Assembly (NCBI RefSeq): GCF_023631325.1
Contig: NZ_JALQDG010000051.1
Coordinates: forward strand, 1-64,000
Direction of reading: 5' to 3'
DNA length: 64,000 nt
Source of the DNA: Caballeronia sp. INDeC2
GTDB taxonomy: Bacteria; Pseudomonadota; Gammaproteobacteria; Burkholderiales; Burkholderiaceae
Positions 52,960 through 61,311 of the stretch are shown here, in pieces (the stretch's first letter is position 1; each line of letters starts with the position of its first letter). The notes beneath the pieces are model-generated. The model was not told the DNA's origin and did not search any database. It saw only the letters and a list, made by a program, of their open reading frames with translations. The translations under genes were made by a program, and so were the position numbers.

Positions 52960-53121
52960 TCAAGGGCAGCAGACCACGGATATCGGTATCAAGCTCGCGT
53001 CACGGTGCAGCCGCATCGGACGGCGGTGCACTGCGTCAATGTCGATGCCGTTGAGCAGCCAATGCAACTGCTCGGTCGTCAGCTCGATCACCGCCTGTTA
53101 CGACGTGGCCAGACGATGTTC
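52960..53121 (-). pseudogene. IS66 TnpB (orf2) remnant
   Basis: A minus-strand reading gives NIVWPRR, then, in the next frame, QAVIELTTEQLHWLLNGIDI, ending at TGA 52960. This is the C-terminal signature of the IS66-family orf2 accessory protein. Everything upstream is missing, and a frameshift sits between the two pieces, so it is a scar of an old IS66 insertion. Confidence 0.7.
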
Positions 53122-53133
53122 CGGACGTCCCTG

Positions 53134-53673
53134 TTATAGCAGGACGGCTTGTTGCAATAGCTCCAACGCTTTCAGTTCGTCCAAGCGACCGGTGCGTGCC
53201 TTGCCGGCGAGCGTCTTCAAGAGCGCCTCTGCGATAGGTGCGATTCCATCAAGACCGGCTAAGCTGGTTCCCAAAGGGGCGGAGGGTGGCGTGGCTGTAG
53301 GCTTTGCCATCGAGAATGCGGGCAGGGACTCCGCCGGTGCGGCGATGGCTGCTGGCGTTCCTGGCTCGGCGCGTTCGACGAAACCGTCGTCGCGGGTGAC
53401 GGATGGATTGATGACGTTTTCATTGTGAACGCGTGCTGCGCTGTCGTCCTCGCCCGCGGTATCGGCTGGCAATGCTTCACTGTTCGGGTCGCTCGAAGAG
53501 CTGGGCAGGGCGCGGTCGATCTCGCCGGTCGGAGCGGCGGTGGCTTGGGTGTCCTCATACGGTGCCGCGGCGGTCGGTGCGGGTGCTTGGCCCGGCGCGC
53601 GCACGCGTGATGCGGGCGCTAGCAGCAGCGCGACTGACTCGGGAATGTCGGCTTCAGAACCCCCCGGCGTCAT
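53134..53673 (-). pseudogene. Probable C-terminal half of a gene cut by the IS3-type element
   Basis: A 179-codon frame, Pro/Ala/Ser-rich for most of its length, ending in a helical LPAL-type segment (ALLKTLAGKARTGRLDELKAL). It starts directly at the left end of the IS. ADIPESVALLLAP near its beginning resembles the segment that follows LGLPSGFFDQ in the first repeat of the gene on the other side of the IS. This suggests that it is the displaced continuation of that gene. The frames join only if 4-5 bp of target duplication or deletion is allowed for, and I found no clear duplication. Confidence 0.55.
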
Positions 53674-53723
53674 AGTAGTTGTCGCCTCTGAACTTTCTTA
53701 TCAAGAAGAGTCAGAGGTACAAG

Positions 53724-54224
53724 TTGAAGGCGAAACAAACGTATTCTGTTGAGTTTAAAGAGCAGGCACTGTCGAAGGTCCTGCAGCGCGGTGACCGAAC
53801 AGTTGGAGCGGTGGCCGACGAATTGAATGTGAACGTACTGACATTGAGGAAATGGATGAGAGGGGCCGCCGCCGCGAACCGGAGCTCGAGCTCCGGACAC
53901 GCAAGACGTCCGGAAGACTGGTCGCTGGAAGAACGGCTGAAGGCCTTGCAGGAGAGCCACGGGTTAGTCGACGAAGCGTTGAACGGCTGGTGTCGCGAGC
54001 GCGGCCTGTTCGCGCATCATCTCGCGCAGTGGCGAGCGGATTTTTGCAGCGTCGGTGGAACTGGGATCCGGCGCGAGAGCGCCCAGGAAGTGCGGGATCT
54101 GAAGCAGGCCAATCTCGAGTTGCAGCGCGAACTCAAACGCAAAGAGAAAGCGCTGGCTGAAGCTGCGGCGCTGTTGGTGCTGCAAAAAAAGCACCGTGCG
54201 CTGTTCGGGGGCGAGGCCGAATGA
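53724..54224 (+). CDS. IS3-type OrfA (DNA-binding subunit)
   Basis: A 166-residue protein, most likely from TTG 53724 (LKAKQTYSVEFKEQAL), which has a GAGG site just upstream. The frame continues to TTG 53679 within the terminal repeat. It has a helix-turn-helix (AVADELNVNVLTLRKWMRGA) and a C-terminal leucine-rich coiled coil (LKQANLELQRELKRKEKAL). Its stop overlaps the orfB start (ATGA), so the two are translationally coupled. Confidence 0.82.
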   Translation: MKAKQTYSVEFKEQALSKVLQRGDRTVGAVADELNVNVLTLRKWMRGAAAANRSSSSGHARRPEDWSLEERLKALQESHGLVDEALNGWCRERGLFAHHLAQWRADFCSVGGTGIRRESAQEVRDLKQANLELQRELKRKEKALAEAAALLVLQKKHRALFGGEAE

Positions 54225-55300
54225 CGGTCCCTGAAGAGCGCAAGGCATTGATCGGCCTGATCAGCGAGGCGACCCTGGCCGGGGCTCGCCAGGCGCGTGC
54301 GTGCAACATTCTGGGGCTCAGTACCCGAACGGTTCAGCGCTGGCAGCGCGGCGAACCTGATGCGGTGGACGGGCGCTCGTTACGGCACCATGAGCCGCGT
54401 CACAAGCTCTCTGCCGCCGAACGCGCCGAGCTTCTGGCGATCGCAAACTCGCCCGAATTCGGTCATCTGCCGCCAAGCCAGATCGTGCCTCGACTGGCAG
54501 ACCAGCAACGCTATATCGCCTCGGAATCGACGTTCTACCGGGTCCTGAAGGCCGAGAAGCAACTCGCCCATCGGGGCAGCGAACGGCCGGCACAGGCACG
54601 CAGCAAACCCCGTTCAGTTTGCGCCGATGCACCGAACCAGTTGTATAGCTGGGACATCACGTACCTGCCGACCACGGTTCGTGGGCAGTATTTCTACTTG
54701 TATCTGTTTCTGGATGTGTTTAGCCGCAAGATTGTCGGCTGGCAGGTCTATGCCGAGGAAAGCAGCGTGCTGGCCAGCGAAGTCCTCAGGGATCTCTGCG
54801 CGCGCGAGGCGATACAGCCCGCCCAGGTGATTCTGCATTCGGACAACGGCGGCCCGATGAAAGGCGCGACGATGCTCGCTACCCTTCAGGCGCTGGGCGT
54901 CATGCCGTCGTTGAGCCGCCCGGGCGTGAGCAACGACAACCCTTACTCCGAGTCGTTGTTCAAGACCCTGAAGTACCGACCTGCTTACCCGCTCAAGGCA
55001 TTCGATACCCTGTTGGCCGCGCGCACGTGGGTGGGCGCACTGGTGCGCTGGTACAACGAGGAGCATCGTCACAGCGCGATCCGGTTCGTGACGCCGGCGC
55101 AGCGTCATGCCAACCTCGATCAAGACATTCTGGATCGACGCGCGGCGCTCTACGAGAATGCCCGGCAATGCAATCCGCTTCGATGGAAAGGCCGTACGCG
55201 CAACTGGCAACGCGTCGATGCTGTGCACCTGAACCCGGATCGAATCGACAACCAGAGCGACGCCCCACAACACCGAAATCAAGACAGAGAGGCTGCCTGA
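54221..55300 (+). CDS. IS3-type OrfB integrase/transposase
   Basis: A 359-residue retroviral-type integrase. An N-terminal helix-turn-helix (GLSTRTVQRWQRGE) precedes a DDE catalytic core: Asp in YSWDITYLPT, Asp in LHSDNGGPMKG, and Glu in NPYSESLFKTLKY. All catalytic residues are intact, so it may be active together with OrfA. Confidence 0.92.
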   Translation: MTVPEERKALIGLISEATLAGARQARACNILGLSTRTVQRWQRGEPDAVDGRSLRHHEPRHKLSAAERAELLAIANSPEFGHLPPSQIVPRLADQQRYIASESTFYRVLKAEKQLAHRGSERPAQARSKPRSVCADAPNQLYSWDITYLPTTVRGQYFYLYLFLDVFSRKIVGWQVYAEESSVLASEVLRDLCAREAIQPAQVILHSDNGGPMKGATMLATLQALGVMPSLSRPGVSNDNPYSESLFKTLKYRPAYPLKAFDTLLAARTWVGALVRWYNEEHRHSAIRFVTPAQRHANLDQDILDRRAALYENARQCNPLRWKGRTRNWQRVDAVHLNPDRIDNQSDAPQHRNQDREAA

Positions 55301-55303
55301 AAT

Positions 55304-56197
55304 CTAATCGTTGAGGCGACAACTACCTTGCAAATTTCCGGAACGAGGTGTGTCTAGCCAGCCCGCAGGCAGACCAAGCCCCGCGGTGAAGCGCTCGGCT
55401 TCAGCATCATCCATGCGCTTCTTTCCGTGAAGTCGGTGCGCCATATTCGATCCGCTCAGCCCCAAGACTGCGCCGAGCTTGACCTTTGAACCGTTGCGCG
55501 TGGTGAGAACGTGAAGGTTGGCCTGCCTGATACTCTCTACTGTCGCACCGCCGTTTGCTTGGGCCTGCTTCCGCCCGGCCGCTTGATGCGGTGGGTGCGA
55601 TTTGGGCGAATCTCCTGCTCCGGAAGCTTGACCGCTTGCCTGCTTCGCAAACTTTTGGGGGCGGGTCTTGGGCGCGCCCGACGCTTCTTTCGAACTCTTA
55701 GACGGCATTGTCGTGTCCTCGGACAAACTGCTGGCAAGCAGCGAAGGCTTCTGCGCACTCGGAAGGACGGGTGCTTTCCCGACGTCACCTTCATCGCTGA
55801 TCTCGTCCGTATGGACAAACTCGAGCGGCATCTTCAGGCGCGCAATCGTCTCCGACAAAAGAAGTGGATGAGATTGGTCGAAAAAGCCGGACGGTAGCCC
55901 AAGCGTAGTTTCCATATGGAACGCGGTCTCGGGGGTGAATCTCTCTCCTCGCAGCAGTTCTGCGATCCGGGCCAAGCTGGACTCAAGTGCCAAAGCAATA
56001 TTCTCCGCGCCGACTGCATCGACGAGGAATTTCAACGAACGAGTCTTGATAATGGACGCCTGCGCGGGCCCGTCGTCAAGCGCTCTTGAAGGAGGTTGGC
56101 CTCGTGCTGCGCGATTGGGGCTCGTCAGGTGATGAGGTTGGCGCCGACTGTTTGGCTTGCCCCGATATCCCGCATTTGGTCCGCGGGTTTGACTCAT
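55304..56197 (-). pseudogene. Tandem XRE-like DNA-binding protein, C-terminus cut by IS
   Basis: The frame from ATG 56197 contains two related helix-turn-helix-like repeats, each ending in LGLPSGFFDQ or LGLPAGWLDTP. They are joined by a Lys/Ser/Gln-rich linker. The last genuine residues are SGNLQ; the remaining codons and the stop come from the IS right end, so the protein is truncated. Its original C-terminus is probably the frame at 53134-53673. The family looks like a Burkholderiaceae regulator, but I cannot name it. Confidence 0.65.
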
Positions 56198-56328
56198 AGG
56201 AGAACTCCGGTGCAATGCGTAAGATTCCGGCAACTATTATATCGGCCGTCGTTCACGTGAACGACTCTTGTGGATCGCGGGTAGCGGCGGGGTGATGGCG
56301 CGTTCGTTACTGGATGACCTTATCGCCG

Positions 56329-56802
56329 TCAGTGGCGCGACGCGGTGGGCCTGAGCGGCGAGGCGCGCGCGCTGGCGGCAAACTGCTTGAGCCTGTCTCG
56401 TGCATCAGCATGAACGTACTTTGGCGCGCTTGCTAGTTGGCGGTCGGCCTGTTGCAGCACCGCTTGAAACAACGGTAGCTCGGCCGCCTCAAGTTCCCAC
56501 AGTCGCTCGACTTCGGCGCGTTGCAAGCCGCGCTCGAGAGCCGCTTCAGCGCGTGCATAGATGATTAAATCCGTGTCGCCATAGCCCGCATCTTGCACAA
56601 AGAAGGTGACGTAGACGAGTTGGACAAGCTCATTGAAGAGATACGCCGATCCAGCGCCGGATTGACACGCCGCGAACGTCAAGTGGTTCGATAAAGCGAC
56701 GGTCCGCGCCGCTGACGAAGGGAGGGGCAGTAACATCTCTTTGCTGAGAGGTTTTCGAAACAGCGACCGGGCAGTTCGCGAGGAGGGGCGGCGGGATGAC
56801 AT
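56329..56802 (-). CDS. Hypothetical protein of a Burkholderiaceae accessory family
   Basis: A 157-residue protein with a basic N-terminus and a helical core (LSNHLTFAACQSGAGSAYLF, then VTFFVQDAGYGDTDLIIYAR). Similar helical proteins with an NxL...AYFL...AGYG pattern are common in Burkholderia, where they are often annotated only as hypothetical. No catalytic motif is visible. The 130 bp between this stop and the split HTH gene contain nothing that I recognise. Confidence 0.65.
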   Translation of the reverse strand: MSSRRPSSRTARSLFRKPLSKEMLLPLPSSAARTVALSNHLTFAACQSGAGSAYLFNELVQLVYVTFFVQDAGYGDTDLIIYARAEAALERGLQRAEVERLWELEAAELPLFQAVLQQADRQLASAPKYVHADARDRLKQFAASARASPLRPTASRH

Positions 56803-57242
56803 CGGCGAAGACGGAACGAAAGTGTACTCAACGGGTGCGGCGAAATAATATCAGGCCACTGGACGCGTTACTGTGGCGCGCGCCGCGTTACCCCGCGGAC
56901 TGAACGCCTATCCGGGCGTCGGCGAACTTGAGCGCATTGAAATACGTCGCTTTCGGCAGTCGATGGATCGACGCAGGGTTGCGTTGGGACGTCGTCAGGC
57001 TGAGTGGACGACCACTGTGAACGGGACCGGCGAAGCGAAGCAGCGCGGAACTGCTCCCTATTCGGCCTTTGCGGACGTTCGGGTAGCTAGGCAAATGCGG
57101 CTGCAAGCCACCGAAAACCGGCCGTTCTATAAAAGCCATGGTTGAGCGACGGCTATTCGCGTCAACGAATGCGTATGGTCAGCTCACAACGCATGGGTCG
57201 ATGGCCGAACAAAAAGCGGCATCGCCAACAAGAACGGTCGGG
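56803..57242. other. Intergenic region without a recognised gene
   Basis: About 440 bp. Short plus-strand frames lack ribosome sites and known motifs. The sequence near 57060-57080 resembles degenerate intergenic DNA seen elsewhere in the window. Confidence 0.5.
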
Positions 57243-57425
57243 CTATCGCTGAGGTTTCTTTGTTGTCCGCCATTGAACGTAGCCGGCGGAATCGATGTTC
57301 AGCTTGCGAGCGGTCACTCTTTGGCGCAGTTCGCTCTCAGAGCATCGCTCGGTTGCGACCCGCTTTGGCGAAGTGAGCTTGGCCCGCGTCGTGTAAGTTG
57401 CCGGCCGGTTCTTAATCGTCGACAT
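57243..57425 (-). CDS. Sixty-residue protein, last gene of the kinase operon
   Basis: ATG 57425 has a strong AAGGAG site lying within the end of the kinase gene; the kinase stop and this start are 1 bp apart. The product is a basic, Arg/Lys/Thr-rich protein (TTRAKLTSPKRVATERCSES in the middle) with no membrane segment. I do not recognise it. Its tight coupling to the kinase makes a regulator, substrate or toxin-like partner plausible. Confidence 0.7.
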   Translation of the reverse strand: MSTIKNRPATYTTRAKLTSPKRVATERCSESELRQRVTARKLNIDSAGYVQWRTTKKPQR

Positions 57426-57426
57426 T

Positions 57427-58455
57427 TCACTGCTCCTTGAGGAAGCGGCGAATCGCTTTGTCGTCAATACTCTTGAGGCAAAACGCATTTATCCGCTGTA
57501 GGGTTTTCGCGGTCTGTCGCGTTGCCTCGGAGACCATGCCGACGCCTACCTTGAGTCGGTACGTGCGCTCTTCGTCTTCCTTGGTCCAAACGCGAGAGCC
57601 ATCAGCTTCCACCGTATAGCACCAGTCCAACTCATTGCCCTCTATTGCGGCGAGTGCATTCGAGACCTCAATGACGGAAAGGTAGCGGTTTTCGAGTTTG
57701 GGTTCGAGACACTTCTTTACGACCTTCGACAAAGCGCTGGGTATATGTAAAGGAAACTGGCTCCGGTCCGGAAACCTGCCCTGATATACGGCCACGGCGA
57801 AGTCATCATCGGACTTAAAACTCTCGAACTGCTGGTAGAAGGTGGCATTGCCGCAGCACATGCGGTATAGGGTGAGGCCCACTTGGTAGATATCAAATTG
57901 GACCGTGTGGTCAGTTTTGAGTAGGGCCTCCGGTGGAACATTCTTCCAATAATTCAATGCTTGCTCGGCCAAGCCGTCCGCCCGCATCCGCTGAGCAAGA
58001 CCAAAGTCCGACACGAGCGCCTCGTTGCGGTTGGACAACATGATGTTGTCGGGCTTAATATCGAAGTGAATCAGTTGTTTCGAATGGATGTTGTGGAGCC
58101 CACTCAGGAACTGAATCGCATACCGGATGATTTCTCGAACGGTCAAAAACCTCGTTTCAAGGAGCTTGTTCAGTGAGCCGGCCGCGAAGAACGGCATCGC
58201 CAGGTAGACGTGCTCCGTGTCCTCGCAGGCATAGTGAATCGGCGCCACGTTCGCATGGTCGCTCAGGTAGAGAATGCTTGCTTCGCGGAAGTACTCAGCA
58301 ACGTCCGTGAACGAGTCCTTCTTTACGCGTTTGATGGCAAGGTCGGCGTCCAATTGCAGGTCGCGAGCAATGAAAACCGTCGAATTCTTTCCCTCGGAGC
58401 CAATTTCCTTGTCGAGTTTGAAACGCAACGTCGTTTCAGTTTCCGGATTAAGCAT
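57427..58455 (-). CDS. Eukaryotic-type Ser/Thr protein kinase
   Basis: A 342-residue soluble kinase. The Gly-rich loop is IGSEGKNSTVF (residues 18-28), Lys42 and Glu58 form the salt bridge, and the catalytic loop is IHFDIKPDN (Asp132, Lys134, Asn137). The metal site is SDFGLAQ (150-156), and the APE motif is PPE (174-176). The usual His-Arg-Asp is His-Phe-Asp, so it is a non-RD kinase. A C-terminal tail of about 80 residues follows (YTVEADGSRVWTKEDEERTY), of unknown function. There is no membrane helix. It overlaps the upstream gene by 8 bp. Stand-alone kinases of this type occur in several phage-defence systems. Confidence 0.9.
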   Translation of the reverse strand: MLNPETETTLRFKLDKEIGSEGKNSTVFIARDLQLDADLAIKRVKKDSFTDVAEYFREASILYLSDHANVAPIHYACEDTEHVYLAMPFFAAGSLNKLLETRFLTVREIIRYAIQFLSGLHNIHSKQLIHFDIKPDNIMLSNRNEALVSDFGLAQRMRADGLAEQALNYWKNVPPEALLKTDHTVQFDIYQVGLTLYRMCCGNATFYQQFESFKSDDDFAVAVYQGRFPDRSQFPLHIPSALSKVVKKCLEPKLENRYLSVIEVSNALAAIEGNELDWCYTVEADGSRVWTKEDEERTYRLKVGVGMVSEATRQTAKTLQRINAFCLKSIDDKAIRRFLKEQ

Positions 58456-58906
58456 TTGCGGCTCCTAGCGCGGCGGCGATTGCTTCGCGTTCTTCCTTGG
58501 AATGCTCCATCCATCCCTGGATGGGTTCGTATTCGGTCTCACCTTCGAGATGCTTCTTCAGCACCTCGCGTTTCAGATTCATCTTCTTGGCGATGCTGGC
58601 AATCTGCCCGCAAAAGTAGCCTTGCAGTTGGCTGCTGGCAAACGCTTCCTGAATGACACCTTCGAGCGCATAGCGTTCAACGGGCACGCCTCGGGCTACC
58701 GTCTCTGCAATCCGGATGCCGGCACGAACCACGCCATATTCCCGGATGATATCCAGGACGGTGTTGCGGACATATTTCAGTTGCTCGGGCGTCTCCATCG
58801 CTCTGGGTACAACAATCCCCTCGACGTTCACGATATTCTGCTCGTCCGAATCGAAAACAACGAAGGTAATCTTCTTCGGTGCTACGCGAATTCCTAGCGT
58901 TTTCAT
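58448..58906 (-). CDS. RuvC/RNase H-like-fold protein, function unknown
   Basis: One hundred and fifty-two residues from ATG 58906. The first strand pair MKTLGIRVAPKKITFVVFDS and the second strand YGVVRAGIRIAE, followed by a helix beginning RYALEGVIQEAF, look like the RuvC/RNase H arrangement. The normally acidic position in the first strand is Arg (GIRVAP), so if this fold is right the protein may be a non-catalytic relative. The C-terminal part is helical and charged (REVLKKHLEGETEYEPIQG). It is translationally coupled to the kinase, and the pair belongs to the operon headed by the XRE/ImmA genes. I found no confident family name. Confidence 0.65.
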   Translation of the reverse strand: MKTLGIRVAPKKITFVVFDSDEQNIVNVEGIVVPRAMETPEQLKYVRNTVLDIIREYGVVRAGIRIAETVARGVPVERYALEGVIQEAFASSQLQGYFCGQIASIAKKMNLKREVLKKHLEGETEYEPIQGWMEHSKEEREAIAAALGAANA

Positions 58907-58929
58907 CTGTTTTTCGCTTGATTGGCTTA

Positions 58930-59795
58930 CTAGGCACTCCATGGCGCCCACACATTGTCGGTGCTCGGGAGCTCAAGTAGGGTGAGCGCTCCGTATTGCT
59001 CCGAGTCTATCTTCATCTCTCGGATTCTTGTGCCAGGGCGCGCGTTCGGAAACCAAATCTTCGCGGGAACCGACACCCCGTCTAGCTCTCGGGCGACAGT
59101 CTCGTCGGCCGTGAGCGAGTCTGCGGAAATTTCGACGGTATCTCGCCGAGAACGCAGAAAAGCTCCTGCCTAGTGGCGGCATCACTCGAACTTGACCACC
59201 TCACGAAGCCATCATTCGAAGCAACCAACACCAGTTTCTTGTCGCTGGCGCTGACCCAGCGCAACGCTGCGGCGGTCAAGGAGACATCGTAGCGTTGTGC
59301 GCAAAGGCGCAATTGCCCGAAGTCCACGGGCCCTGAAATTTGCTCGCGGAAGTCGTCGAGTGGCATGAGCAGATTCGCGGCAAAGACATCTGCCTCTGAC
59401 TCCATGCGGCGGTCCTCCGATTGCCAATTGTCCATGTCTTCACTCGTACACTCAAAAAGGGAGCGAAGCGAGCGGTGAAGGACGTAGTGGCCAAGTTCGT
59501 GCGCCTGAGTAAAGCGCCGCCGCCCGGACGATTCAACGCTCTCACTGTAAATCAGAGCCCAACCCCTGTCGTCATCAATCTTCGCTAGGCATCCCTCGAA
59601 GTTTTCAATGTCTGCGCCAACAACCTTTTCGATGGCGTCGTCCCAATGAAAGAACTCGTGGCAATGCTCGGCGACAGTGGCAACGTCTACCGGGAAACGT
59701 GGGCTTCCGTGCGCCGCGTTGAAGACCTCGAGAATCGTCGTGAGTTGAAATGCCGCCTTATACGGCGTTATGGGCGCGTTGGAGGTCTCAGTCAT
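58930..59795 (-). pseudogene. ImmA/IrrE metallopeptidase gene with a C-terminal frameshift
   Basis: The protease domain is intact: ATG 59795, an ImmA/IrrE core with QAHELGHYVLH (His99, Glu100, His103 for zinc), and downstream ESEADVFAANLLMP, where the third metal ligand (Glu) is expected. After about residue 209 (SSSDAATRQ) the original frame runs into unrelated codons and stops at 59082. A one-base shift near 59165 restores FLRSRRDTVEISADSLTADE and a sensible C-terminus that ends TDNVWAPWSA at TAG 58930. It overlaps the XRE gene by 8 bp. XRE-ImmA pairs (CapH/CapP-like) control defence operons by protease cleavage of the repressor. Confidence 0.82.
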
Positions 59796-60108
59796 CTTTC
59801 AGCGCGTCGAGTATCTTTCGCAGCCGTTCCTTTGCCGCGGAGTCGAGCTTCTTGTAGTTTCGATAGAACGCTTCATCGCGGTGATGCTCTTCAGGCGTCT
59901 GAATGTCGTCTTCAATTAGAAACGAGGCGCTCACCCCGAGCGCATCCGCGAGCGATGTCAGCTTCTCTGCTGACGGTCGCTGAGACTCGCGATTCTCCAA
60001 TTCCCACAGGTAGCTCTTGCTCAAGCCTGCTTGTCCCGCGAGCGCCTCAAGGGTCAGTTTCTTTCCCTTACGCAACTCGCGAATCTTTTCGCCGAGTCGA
60101 GTGGCCAT
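59788..60108 (-). CDS. XRE-family repressor (CapH-like)
   Basis: A 106-residue protein with a classic N-terminal helix-turn-helix (LTLEALAGQAGLSKSYLWEL, residues 18-37) and the following ESQRPSAEKLTSLADALGVS segment. A short helical C-terminus that the partner protease could cut ends RLRKILDALKDD. Its gene heads the minus-strand operon and lies next to repeated CGAACTT sites, so it probably represses both this operon and the divergent Pycsar operon. Confidence 0.9.
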   Translation of the reverse strand: MATRLGEKIRELRKGKKLTLEALAGQAGLSKSYLWELENRESQRPSAEKLTSLADALGVSASFLIEDDIQTPEEHHRDEAFYRNYKKLDSAAKERLRKILDALKDD

Positions 60109-60130
60109 GTTCTGCTCCTAGTTGACTACA

Positions 60131-60282
60131 TGGTCAATGTACCACGATAGCGAACTTTTTGTGGCCTTCCAGCGGAAAAATGTATTGACATCGAATCTGA
60201 AGGATGAAAGACTTACCTCAAGTTCGGAGTAGCGAACTTTTATTGACAACCGCCGTCGGCTTTGACGAATGGCCGCGAACTT
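60131..60282. promoter_or_regulatory. Repeated CGAACTT operator sites between the two defence arms
   Basis: CGAACTT occurs at 60131-60137, 60233-60239 and 60276-60282. The middle copy forms a perfect inverted pair with AAGTTCG at 60220-60226 (6-bp centre GAGTAG). The sites lie between the divergent XRE gene and the 70-residue gene, one close to each start. They are the natural binding sites for the XRE repressor. TTGACA sequences near 60175 and 60243 may be the -35 boxes. Confidence 0.7.
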
Positions 60283-60297
60283 TGTAAGGAAAGAATT

Positions 60298-60510
60298 ATG
60301 ACGACAAAACACTACCCGAAGGGTCTCGGTGGTCGCCAACGCGACGCAAACGGCGAGATTCGGCAAAAGCGCGGAGATACGCTGGTTGGGACTTTGCGCG
60401 AGACCTACGGTGATAATTTCGCCAAGGGAACGCGCTCAGACGCAAAGCTCAAGACAGTGCTGGAGCGTGAAAATGTTGGCTCCCTAAGCCAGCTCATCAA
60501 GAAAAAATAA
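60298..60510 (+). CDS. Seventy-residue basic protein, first gene of the Pycsar arm
   Basis: ATG 60298 with an AAGGAAAG site. The product is Lys/Arg/Gly-rich, with KGLGGRQRDANGEIRQKRGD followed by a helical end (AKLKTVLERENVGSLSQLIK). It resembles small DNA-binding or regulatory proteins, but I cannot name the family. It is expressed from the region carrying the XRE-type operator sites, upstream of the effector and cyclase genes. The 228 bp that separate it from the effector contain a complex hairpin. Confidence 0.68.
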   Translation: MTTKHYPKGLGGRQRDANGEIRQKRGDTLVGTLRETYGDNFAKGTRSDAKLKTVLERENVGSLSQLIKKK

Positions 60511-60535
60511 CCGATTTCTACCGGAAATATAAGAA

Positions 60536-60573
60536 ATATGCAGCACAATGTGCTGATCTGCATATTGTGCTGC
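60536..60573 (+). promoter_or_regulatory. Nested alternative hairpins before the effector gene
   Basis: Three mutually exclusive pairings share one stretch. CAGCAC/GTGCTG forms a palindrome at 60541-60555. GCAGCACAAT (60540-60549) pairs with ATTGTGCTGC (60564-60573). ATATGCAG (60536-60543) pairs with CTGCATAT (60558-60565). No T-run follows, so a simple terminator is unlikely; an attenuator or mRNA switch is possible. Confidence 0.55.
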
Positions 60574-60738
60574 CCGTCGATGAACCTACTAGATATGGGT
60601 TCAATGTCGATGTGGCCCAGCGGTCTTTCCGCATGGCGACCTGCTGCGGTAACGGCCACCAGGACGAAGGACTCGAGACGACCCATGTGCGGCGGTTCGT
60701 CGGAGCGGTATGCCGAACGGTGCAGCTTAGGAACTTTA

Positions 60739-61296
60739 ATGGCGGACCTGCGCAAATTCGACGACCAGCAGAAGCTGCTGCTCGAAATTATCAAGCGGTA
60801 CGACTCGTACATCAACTCGAGCAACTCGAAGATTGCAATCATTTTGTCCTACTGCATGGCGTACATCGGGGGCCTCGGATTCAAGCTCGTTGACGTCTCG
60901 GACAAGCGCGCTCACGACGCCTGGTGGTGGGGGTTGCTGCTCGTGTCGTTGGCGTCAGTCGGCGTCACGCTTTGGGCGGCGCGTTATGCCTACCTCGCAC
61001 TGCACCCGCAGTTACCGTCGGGAAGAGCGTCACATGAGGGGCCATCGGCCATCTTTTTCGGTGACGTCGCCAGGCATCCCGGCGGCCGCGATGGCTACGC
61101 CGCATCGCTGGGTGCCATGACAGATGAGGAAGTTGTGAAGGACTTATCGCATCAAGCGCACACCCTTGCCGGCATCGCCGCACATAAATTTTCGCTTTTG
61201 GGTCAAGCAACAAGCTTCATCGTCCACTTCCAAATACCTCTGTTTGGGGTGATTCTCGCCGTGCTCTTGACGGCTTTGCAGCAACAATCAACTTGA
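60739..61296 (+). CDS. Pycsar membrane effector (PycTM, DUF5706-like)
   Basis: One hundred and eighty-five residues from ATG 60739, which has AGGAAC about 8 bp upstream; the longer frame from 60538 crosses the hairpin region. Features are an N-terminal helix (KLLLEIIKRYDSYINSSNSK), membrane helices at about 31-49, 62-82 and 156-181, and between them the family segment AIFFGDVARH and the late EEVVKDLSHQAHTLAGIAAHKF. This matches the Pycsar effector family DUF5706. In Pycsar, cUMP or cCMP made by the neighbouring cyclase triggers such a protein to damage the membrane and stop phage growth. It stops 15 bp before the cyclase start. Confidence 0.88.
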   Translation: MADLRKFDDQQKLLLEIIKRYDSYINSSNSKIAIILSYCMAYIGGLGFKLVDVSDKRAHDAWWWGLLLVSLASVGVTLWAARYAYLALHPQLPSGRASHEGPSAIFFGDVARHPGGRDGYAASLGAMTDEEVVKDLSHQAHTLAGIAAHKFSLLGQATSFIVHFQIPLFGVILAVLLTALQQQST

Positions 61297-61311
61297 AAAG
61301 GCAAAACCATC

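Larger units (their letters stand above)
53675..55326 (+). mobile_element. IS3-family insertion sequence
   Basis: A 1.65 kb element bounded by 14-bp inverted repeats GTAGTTGTCGCCTC (53675-53688) and its complement at 55313-55326. It carries two overlapping genes, orfA and orfB, as in IS3-like elements. The flanks show no convincing target duplication, so one side may have been rearranged after insertion. Confidence 0.85.

Noticed and set aside
58501..58897. Plus-strand frame opposite the RuvC-like gene
   Set aside because: The minus-strand gene is coupled to the kinase and ImmA genes; the plus frame has no ribosome site or domain.
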